From: Nitrospirota bacterium
GTDB taxonomy: Bacteria; Nitrospirota; Thermodesulfovibrionia; JACRGW01
Reading direction: 5' to 3'
DNA: 5,800 bases
Assembly (NCBI GenBank): GCA_016212195.1
Contig: JACRGW010000179.1
Location: forward strand, 1 to 5,800
The notes below the pieces were generated by a model. The model saw only the letters and a program-made list of their open reading frames with translations. It did not search any database and was not told the origin of the DNA. The first letter of the stretch is position 1, and each line of letters opens with the position of its first letter. Both the position numbers and the translations under genes were made by a program. Below are positions 1 to 4,369 of this stretch, in pieces.

Positions 1-146
1 TTACTCACCCGTCCGCCACTCCGTTCGACAAGCTCACGGTGAACCCCTTCTGAGATTCACTGTGAGCCTGTCAAACAGCGTCCGACTTGCATGTGTTAAG
101 CGCACCGCCAGCGTTCGTTCTGAGCCAGGATCAAACTCTCCAAAAA
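1..146 (-). rRNA. rrs: 16S ribosomal RNA, 5' end only (partial)
   Basis: The minus strand reads AGAGTTTGATCCTGGCTCAG (complement of 120-139), the near-universal 16S segment at E. coli positions 8-27. It continues with conserved AACGAACGCTGGCGG, AACACATGCAAGTC and GTGGCGGACGGGTGAGTAA blocks. Placing E. coli position 8 at 139 puts the mature 5' end near 146. Only about 146 bases are present and the gene runs off the left edge. The V1 part (helix 6, complement of 22-82) is 61 nt where E. coli has about 35, because of a long inverted repeat described separately. The 5' end is certain within a few bases. The phylum cannot be assigned from this fragment. Confidence 0.97.
23..76 (-). repeat. Inverted repeat forming an enlarged 16S helix 6 (V1)
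   Basis: Arms at 23-43 and 56-76 are 21 nt each, separated by a 12-nt loop (44-55). In DNA 18 of 21 positions match. Read as the rRNA strand, two of the three differences become G-U pairs, leaving one C-A mismatch (38/61). The arms carry the core TTCGACAAGCTCACGGTGA and its diverged mirror. That core resembles the short dispersed intergenic repeats seen in many environmental bacterial genomes, which is recalled knowledge and not checked here. I infer that a mobile or dispersed palindrome was accepted into this variable helix. Confidence 0.8.
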
Positions 147-281
147 AACTGACTTGAACCTAAAAGCGGATGCTATTCAGTTTTCAAAGATCATTTTCTC
201 TCCACGGCGTCCTAAAAGCCATAGCCAAAATACCTTGAGTCTAACCTATAAGGTGGGTACCTCATTAGATGCTTTAGGCTT

Positions 282-299
282 CCCCCGATTCATCGGGGG
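282..299 (-). other. GC-rich hairpin in the rRNA leader
   Basis: A perfect 7-bp stem, CCCCCGA (282-288) with TCGGGGG (293-299), closes a TTCA tetraloop on the plus strand. An outer stem, ATTAGATG (264-271) with CATCTAAT (311-318), encloses it. No T-run follows in either direction, so an intrinsic terminator is unlikely. It is more likely a structural element of the leader RNA or a small inserted palindrome. Confidence 0.6.
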
Positions 300-384
300 C
301 ATGCACACCACATCTAATATCTGGCTCCCTTTATTGCGATTATACCTCAGGTTTCTGACTAAGCTCTTTCAGACACCGTAGAGA

Positions 385-432
385 AATAAAAGAGCCATAC
401 CAAGCATCCAACATGAACGGCTGATATGGCCC
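385..432 (-). promoter_or_regulatory. boxB-boxA-like antitermination signal of the rRNA leader
   Basis: On the minus strand GGGCCATATC (complement of 423-432) can pair with GGTATGGCTC (complement of 392-401), giving ten pairs including two G-U, around a 21-nt loop. It is immediately followed by, and overlaps, GGCTCTTTTATT (complement of 385-396), which shares the GCTCTTT core with the rrn boxA sequence TGCTCTTTAACA. The order hairpin then boxA is that of known rrn leaders. A role in Nus-factor antitermination is inferred from this resemblance. Confidence 0.5.
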
Positions 433-509
433 TTCTGTTACGCCAGGTAGTTAACCCCTTATCTTTAAAACCTCCTTATCAATAAAAACCTCTATTTCAA
501 TTTCACTTT

Positions 510-542
510 ATTATAGGATATCACTTTTATAAAATTTGTCAA
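510..542 (-). promoter_or_regulatory. rRNA operon promoter
   Basis: The minus strand has a perfect -35 box TTGACA (complement of 537-542). Two -10 candidates overlap: TATCCT (complement of 515-520) at a 16-bp spacing, and the perfect hexamer TATAAT (complement of 510-515) at a 21-bp spacing, too long for a standard sigma-70 promoter. I prefer TATCCT on spacing, but cannot exclude TATAAT. The flanking DNA is very AT-rich, as in UP elements of strong rRNA promoters. Confidence 0.75.
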
Positions 543-548
543 GCGGAA

Positions 549-574
549 AATTATTGTAATATTGAACAATAATT
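549..574. promoter_or_regulatory. AT-rich palindrome upstream of the rRNA promoter
   Basis: AATTATTGT (549-557) and ACAATAATT (566-574) form a perfect 9-bp inverted repeat with an 8-base spacer that itself contains AATATT. It lies 6 bases upstream of the rRNA -35 box. It may be an UP element that happens to be symmetric, or a protein-binding site in the divergent region. The function is unknown. Confidence 0.5.
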
Positions 575-783
575 AACAAGGAAAGCTTAAAAAGTAATAA
601 TAATCTGAGTTTTTGGACGGATTTCTCCATTTTACAGAGATATACAGTATATTAATCAATATATCAGGATATCAGGTTGGACAGAATTGAACATTGAAAT
701 ACAGGAAAGTGTTCTAAAAAGAACAATATGAGCAATTTTATTGGGTATTTTTATGGTATGCATTTTGCTAATATAGAATTTCG
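575..783. other. Divergent intergenic region without genes
   Basis: I see no coding frame here. The stretch is AT-rich and should carry the promoter of the plus-strand sox-associated genes, but I find no convincing -35/-10 pair. Visible structure consists of a tandem 8-bp repeat ATATCAGG (661-668, 669-676) and an inverted repeat TGTTCT-N4-AGAACA (710-725). The absence of a clear sigma-70 promoter may mean regulator-dependent transcription. Confidence 0.5.
710..725. promoter_or_regulatory. Operator-like inverted repeat upstream of the sox-linked genes
   Basis: TGTTCT (710-715) and AGAACA (720-725) are a perfect 6-bp inverted repeat around AAAA, 58 bases before the first start codon. Its size and symmetry fit a dimeric repressor or activator site. 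No regulator gene is visible in the window, so this is a suggestion only. Confidence 0.3.
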
Positions 784-1170
784 ATGAGAAATCTACTTAA
801 AATTTCTCCTCTTTTTTTAACTTTTTGTTTTATATCTGTATGTTACGCCTCAGAGGTAAGGCTCATTTACTTCTACGAAAGAGGATGTAAATGGTGCGCG
901 TATATGGATGATGTTCTGAATGACTCATCTATACAAAATATCCTGGAGAGAAATACCGATATTGTAAAAGTTAATATTCATGGTAGCGTGATAACGAAAG
1001 GAAAGTTAACCGAAAAGGAACTTGCAAAAAAATACAATATAAAGGCTGTTCCTACACTTATATTCTTAAATACAAGTAGTGAAGAACTACTAAGGATTCC
1101 AGGTGCTCTGACAAAGGAAGACTTCAGGAGCCTGATCTGCGATAACCTGTGGAATTTGTATAATTGTTAA
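784..1170 (+). CDS. Secreted thioredoxin-fold protein (SoxW-like)
   Basis: The 128-residue product starts with a Sec signal peptide (Lys/Arg near the N-terminus, hydrophobic core about 7-20, likely cleavage after Ala22). The mature part is a compact thioredoxin domain: beta strand VRLIYFY, redox motif C35-K-W-C38, and the cis-proline loop KAVPTLIF with Pro90. The CxxC preceded by Gly and the KYNIKAVPT segment are typical of periplasmic thioredoxin-related proteins such as SoxW. Two more cysteines sit at 119 and at the very last residue, 128. The likely role is thiol-disulfide exchange in the periplasm, possibly reducing the SoxY arm or the neighbouring DsrE-like protein. ATG 784 is the first start after an in-frame TAA at 769, but no clear Shine-Dalgarno sequence precedes it. 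The domain call is firm, whereas assignment to SoxW proper rests on context. Confidence 0.85.
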   Translation: MRNLLKISPLFLTFCFISVCYASEVRLIYFYERGCKWCAYMDDVLNDSSIQNILERNTDIVKVNIHGSVITKGKLTEKELAKKYNIKAVPTLIFLNTSSEELLRIPGALTKEDFRSLICDNLWNLYNC

Positions 1171-1183
1171 CAACCCTGTGGAG

Positions 1184-1194
1184 AAAGGAGGTGA
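1184..1194 (+). promoter_or_regulatory. Strong ribosome binding site fixing the DsrE-like start
   Basis: AAAGGAGGTGA is a near-perfect Shine-Dalgarno sequence with GGAGG ending 7 bases before ATG 1199. It lies inside the longer frame that would begin at GTG 1178, so ATG 1199 is the real start. Confidence 0.9.
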
Positions 1195-1198
1195 GCAC

Positions 1199-1711
1199 AT
1201 GGTTAGATCAAAGACTTTAAATATTTTTATCCTGAGCCTCGTTATGGGGTTTCTGATTATAACACCGTCATTGGCGGCTGAGAAGAAAAAGGCTAAGGCA
1301 GATGAAAAGGTACGGAAGGCTGTTTATCACTGCGACTTTGGAGATATAAACAGATTTGATAGTATGCTCCGGAATGCATACAATCTTGTCAACTACTATA
1401 CTGAAAACAATATCCCTTATGATGTAAGGGTGGTTGCTAACGGGGCCTGCGTCCAGTTCTTACTAAAGGACAAGTCAGGGACACAGTTTGCAGAAAAAAA
1501 GATAGACGAAAAGGTGCAGAAGTCCATAGATGAGAGAATGAGCAGTTTGGTGGATGGCTATGGAGTTAAGTTTGAACAGTGTAACATAACACTGAAAAGA
1601 ACTAATATTCCCAAGGAGAAGTTGAAGCCCTTCAGTACAATCACAGAATCAGGACAGGTAAGGGTCGTGGAGCTTCACGACGAGGGTTTTGCCTATATAA
1701 AGGTCGAGTAG
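1199..1711 (+). CDS. Secreted DsrE/DsrF-family protein
   Basis: The product has 170 residues from ATG 1199. The frame extends to GTG 1178, but the Shine-Dalgarno decides for 1199. A Sec signal peptide (about 1-26, core IFILSLVMGFLIIT, cleavage near LAA) is followed by a Lys-rich linker. The rest matches the DsrE/DsrF fold: strand AVYHCDFGD, a helix with RNAYNLVNYY, strand VRVVANGACVQFLL, and the C-terminal CNITLKRTNIP and GFAYIKVE elements seen in DsrE-like proteins. Cysteines are at 45, 84 and 128. Cys128, before the NITL segment, is in the position commonly conserved in this family. DsrE relatives usually work in the cytoplasm as sulfur carriers, while secreted members occur near sox genes. 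Here it sits between a thioredoxin and soxY, so I infer a periplasmic sulfur-transfer or binding role. No substrate can be named. Confidence 0.85.
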   Translation: MVRSKTLNIFILSLVMGFLIITPSLAAEKKKAKADEKVRKAVYHCDFGDINRFDSMLRNAYNLVNYYTENNIPYDVRVVANGACVQFLLKDKSGTQFAEKKIDEKVQKSIDERMSSLVDGYGVKFEQCNITLKRTNIPKEKLKPFSTITESGQVRVVELHDEGFAYIKVE

Positions 1712-1718
1712 TAAAATA

Positions 1719-1745
1719 CCCACATGGGCCGTTGGCCCATGTGGG
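1719..1745 (+). other. Perfect 12-bp hairpin between the DsrE-like gene and soxY
   Basis: CCCACATGGGCC (1719-1730) pairs perfectly with GGCCCATGTGGG (1734-1745) around a GTT loop. It begins 8 bases after the stop codon of the upstream gene and ends 11 bases before the soxY Shine-Dalgarno. No U-tract follows (ATAAATTAA), so a classic terminator is unlikely. An mRNA-stabilising or differential-expression element that sets soxYZB levels apart from the two upstream genes fits better. Confidence 0.75.
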
Positions 1746-1775
1746 ATAAATTAATCGGAGGTGATATAAAAATAA

Positions 1776-2297
1776 ATGGAACAGAAGAGGGATGATATTG
1801 TTTTTTCAAGGAGGCGATTCTTAAAGATGGCAGGTACCACCTGTGCATCCCTTTTGATAACAGAGTCTCTCCTATCTTTTCCTTCATCTACTTCTGCTGC
1901 TGAGGAAAAATTTAAAAAAGAAGTTGCAGAAGGCGAGAACATAAACGACACCCTTAAAAGGCTCTTCGGTAGCAGAAAGATAGAAATAGCCAATGTAGAC
2001 CTCAAGGCGCCAATAATTGCGGAGAATGGAGCGGTTATCCCAATAACTGTTATTTCTGACCTTCCTATGGATAAAGATAACTATGTAAAAAAGATATATA
2101 TCCTTGTTGAGGGAAATCTTAAACCACATATTGCAACAATAGACCTCGCATCTGTCAATGGTAAGGCTGAATTCGCAATGAGGATCAAAATGAGGAAATC
2201 CTCTAATGTCCGTGCTATTGTCGAAACGAATGGCGGGAAACTCTATGGTGATATAAAACCTGTAAAGGTTACTATTGGTGGTTGTGGCGGGCTTTAG
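1776..2297 (+). CDS. soxY: SoxY, sulfur carrier subunit of SoxYZ
   Basis: SoxY carries covalently bound thiosulfate-derived intermediates on a cysteine at the end of a flexible C-terminal arm in the periplasm. The 173-residue product has a canonical Tat signal, S11-R-R-R-F-L-K17, followed by a hydrophobic stretch to about residue 35 and a probable cleavage near Ala41-Ala42. The body is an immunoglobulin-like SoxY domain (about 50-160), and the C-terminus reads VTIGGCGGL with the carrier Cys170. Most SoxY proteins I know end exactly at GGCGG, and here one Leu follows. The start ATG is preceded by GGAGG at 1757-1761 with 14 bases of spacing, longer than usual. The nearer in-frame GTG 1761 is blocked by TAA, so 1776 stands. 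soxZ follows 35 bases downstream. Confidence 0.96.
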   Translation: MEQKRDDIVFSRRRFLKMAGTTCASLLITESLLSFPSSTSAAEEKFKKEVAEGENINDTLKRLFGSRKIEIANVDLKAPIIAENGAVIPITVISDLPMDKDNYVKKIYILVEGNLKPHIATIDLASVNGKAEFAMRIKMRKSSNVRAIVETNGGKLYGDIKPVKVTIGGCGGL

Positions 2298-2332
2298 TCT
2301 CTAAATTAAAATTAATTACCAAGGAGGAAAGA

Positions 2333-2668
2333 ATGCAGGAAGGAATAGGAGAAGTTAAAATCAGAATCCCCAGAACCATCTCAAAGGGTGAAATAATACG
2401 TGTCCAGGCACTGATAAAACACCCAATGGAGACAGGATTAAGAGAGGATAAAGAGACAAAGGAAAAGATCCCCGCCCATTACATTCATGATGTCAGTATC
2501 TATTACGGTGACACGATGATAACCCACTGTGACTGGACAATCGCTATCAGTACAGACCCACTTATAACATTTTATCTGAAGGCTGATAGGTCAGCGCCAC
2601 TCAAGATTATATGGAAAGATAACAAGGGTGGCGTCTATCAGGAAACTGTCCAGATCAATCCGCAATAA
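2333..2668 (+). CDS. soxZ: SoxZ, sulfur-carrier partner subunit
   Basis: SoxZ dimerises with SoxY. It has no signal of its own here and in the family is exported with SoxY through Tat. The start is ATG 2333, with AAGGAGG ending 5 bases upstream. A longer frame back to TTG 2282 overlaps the end of soxY, lacks a ribosome site and would add non-homologous residues. The 111-residue protein shows the SoxZ pattern: VKIRIPRTISKGE near the N-terminus, HPMETG (30-35), a charged loop, then IYYGD, AISTDPLITFYLKA and a closing beta strand pair with IIWKDNKGG. Its length is normal for SoxZ. It contains one cysteine (Cys66, in THCDW) where family members I recall have none. soxB begins 8 bases after the stop. 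Confidence 0.96.
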   Translation: MQEGIGEVKIRIPRTISKGEIIRVQALIKHPMETGLREDKETKEKIPAHYIHDVSIYYGDTMITHCDWTIAISTDPLITFYLKADRSAPLKIIWKDNKGGVYQETVQINPQ

Positions 2669-2676
2669 AATTAGAA

Positions 2677-4338
2677 ATGGGTATCACAAGACGTGAATTT
2701 CTACAGTTAGCCACCCTTGCTGCCGGCGTTACTGTTATATCACCTCAATCCCTTGCACGGAATTTAACACCGGAAAATCTTTTTAAATTTAAATCAAAAG
2801 GTAATATTACAATACTTCATACCACAGACAGCCACGCCCAGCTTATCCCCATGTTTTACAGGGAACCCGATATCAATATCGGAGCAGGTGAAAATAAGGG
2901 GAAACCACCTCATCTCACAGGAAAAGATTTTCTCAAATATTTTGGCTTTCAACCAGGGACATTAGAGGCATATGCATATACAAGTGACGACTTCCTGAGT
3001 CTCGCAAAGAAATATGGAAAAGTCGGAGGCTATGCACATATCGCATCAATAGTAAAGAGAATAAGAGCAGAAAGAGACGGTAAAGTCCTGTTTATAGATG
3101 GTGGGGATACACTACAGGGTTCTGCAACAGCACTATGGTCAAGGGGAGAAGATATGGTGTGGGTTATGAACCTGATGGGTTACGATGTTATGACAGGTCA
3201 CTGGGAGTTCACATATCCGGAAGAACGTGTCCTCGAATTGATAACGATGATGAACTTCTCCTTCGTCGCCCAGAATATCAATGACGCTACATGGGGCGAC
3301 CCTGTATTTAAACCCTATGTAATAAAATCTGTGAATGGACTTGCGGTAGCTATCATAGGACAGGCATTCCCCTATACCCCAATAGCGAATCCGCTAAGAT
3401 TTATTCCTAACTGGTCTTTTGGTATCAAAGATGACAATATGCAGAAGGTTGTGGATGAGGTGAGGGCAAAGAATGTTGACCTTGTCATAGTAATCTCACA
3501 TAATGGTTTCGATGTGGATAAAAAGATGGCAGGCAGGGTAAAGGGTATAGATGTAATTTTTGGAGGACATACCCATGATGGCATACCTAAACCGATACCT
3601 GTTGGCAAGACCCTTGTTATTAACTCCGGTTGTCATGGAAAATTCCTCTCGAGAATGGATATGGAAATAAAAGACAGAAGAATTGTTGATTTCTCCTTCA
3701 GGCTTTTTCCTGTTATGTCTGAAATGATAGACCCTGACCCTGATATGTCAAAGTTGATAGAAGAGATAAGAGGACCTTATAAGAGTAAACTGGATGAGGT
3801 GATAGGGTATACAGAAGATGTCCTCTATCGCAGAGGGAATATAGATGGTACCTTTGATGACCTGATCTGTGAATCGTTGATTGATTATTACGATGTGGAA
3901 CTTGTCTTTTCTCCGGGATTCAGATGGGGTAGAACGGTTCTGCCAGGACCGATCACAGTAGATGATGTATATTCACAGACTGCGATCACCTATGCAAACA
4001 CCTATAAGACCTCGGTCAAAGGAAGCATGCTAAAGGAGATACTGGAGGATATAGCAGACAACATCTTCAACCCCGACCCTTACAGACAGCAGGGCGGTGA
4101 TATGGTGAGGTCAGCAGGTTTAAATTATACGCTCAGGGTAAACGAAAAGATGGGCAAGAGGATTCAGGACCTTAAGGTTCGTGGCAAACCTGTTAATCCT
4201 GACAAAGAATATACAATGGCTGGATGGGCATCTATGTCAGAGCAGTCTGGCACGCCTGTATATGATATCCTTATAGATTACATAAAAAAGAAGAAGACCA
4301 TCAGAGTGAAACTTGATAGACCAAAAGTGGTACTTTAA
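2677..4338 (+). CDS. soxB: SoxB, thiosulfohydrolase
   Basis: SoxB hydrolyses the sulfonate from the SoxY-bound intermediate, releasing sulfate. It is a di-manganese enzyme of the calcineurin/5'-nucleotidase superfamily. The 553-residue product begins with a Tat signal (T4-R-R-E-F-L-Q10 and a hydrophobic stretch to about 23, probable cleavage near Ala27). The metallophosphatase domain shows H48-T-T-D51-S-H53, DGGDTLQGS (141-149), GHWEFTY (174-180, the SoxB version of the nucleotidase GNHE motif), SHNGFD (His275) and GGHTHDG (296-302). The C-terminal nucleotidase domain carries SPGFRWG, EDIADNIFNPDP and QQGGDM, all characteristic of SoxB. Length and motifs are complete with no sign of decay. 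No strong Shine-Dalgarno precedes ATG 2677, so translation may be coupled to soxZ. Confidence 0.97.
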   Translation: MGITRREFLQLATLAAGVTVISPQSLARNLTPENLFKFKSKGNITILHTTDSHAQLIPMFYREPDINIGAGENKGKPPHLTGKDFLKYFGFQPGTLEAYAYTSDDFLSLAKKYGKVGGYAHIASIVKRIRAERDGKVLFIDGGDTLQGSATALWSRGEDMVWVMNLMGYDVMTGHWEFTYPEERVLELITMMNFSFVAQNINDATWGDPVFKPYVIKSVNGLAVAIIGQAFPYTPIANPLRFIPNWSFGIKDDNMQKVVDEVRAKNVDLVIVISHNGFDVDKKMAGRVKGIDVIFGGHTHDGIPKPIPVGKTLVINSGCHGKFLSRMDMEIKDRRIVDFSFRLFPVMSEMIDPDPDMSKLIEEIRGPYKSKLDEVIGYTEDVLYRRGNIDGTFDDLICESLIDYYDVELVFSPGFRWGRTVLPGPITVDDVYSQTAITYANTYKTSVKGSMLKEILEDIADNIFNPDPYRQQGGDMVRSAGLNYTLRVNEKMGKRIQDLKVRGKPVNPDKEYTMAGWASMSEQSGTPVYDILIDYIKKKKTIRVKLDRPKVVL

Positions 4339-4347
4339 AAATTACAC

Positions 4348-4356
4348 TGCTATGCT
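4348..4356 (+). promoter_or_regulatory. Possible extended -10 element before the PhnD-like gene
   Basis: TGCTATGCT fits an extended -10 (TGn followed by TATGCT, four of six matches to TATAAT). The -35 region at 17 bp is poor. If used, the transcript would start only a few bases before ATG 4370. Readthrough from soxB is equally possible because the gap is only 31 bases. Confidence 0.2.
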
Positions 4357-4369
4357 AAAATAGTATGTA

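Larger units (their letters stand above)
147..509 (-). promoter_or_regulatory. Ribosomal RNA operon leader
   Basis: This is the roughly 360-base transcribed stretch between the rRNA promoter and the 16S 5' end. It has no convincing coding content: the one open frame on the plus strand (154-381) has no ribosome binding site and lies antisense to the leader. The minus strand holds a boxB-like hairpin (392-432), a boxA-like GGCTCTTTTATT (385-396), a GC-rich hairpin (282-299) nested in an 8-bp stem (264-271 with 311-318), and GATCTTTGAAAACTGAATAG (complement of 173-192), which resembles pre-16S leader sequence of other bacteria. A lone TATAAT at 339-344 could be a second promoter but has no good -35 box. 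CCTAAAAGC occurs twice (159-167, 211-219). Confidence 0.75.

Noticed and set aside
282..299. Intrinsic terminator in the rRNA leader
   Set aside because: The hairpin is GC-rich but no T-run follows on either strand, and termination there would silence the rRNA operon.
154..381. Plus-strand open frame of 75 codons opposite the rRNA leader
   Set aside because: It has no ribosome binding site, no recognisable domain and is antisense to the transcribed rRNA leader, including its hairpins.
471..477. Leader peptide after AAGGAGG on the minus strand of the rRNA leader
   Set aside because: No ATG, GTG or TTG start follows at a suitable distance, and a nearby in-frame stop removes any coding frame.
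661..676. CRISPR-like or longer tandem array
   Set aside because: Only two copies of an 8-base unit are present, with no spacers.
1751..2129. Minus-strand open frames under soxY
   Set aside because: They are shadows of a well-supported soxY gene and have no start signals or homology.
3372..3608. Minus-strand open frame inside soxB
   Set aside because: It lies wholly within the soxB metallophosphatase domain, so it is a chance frame.
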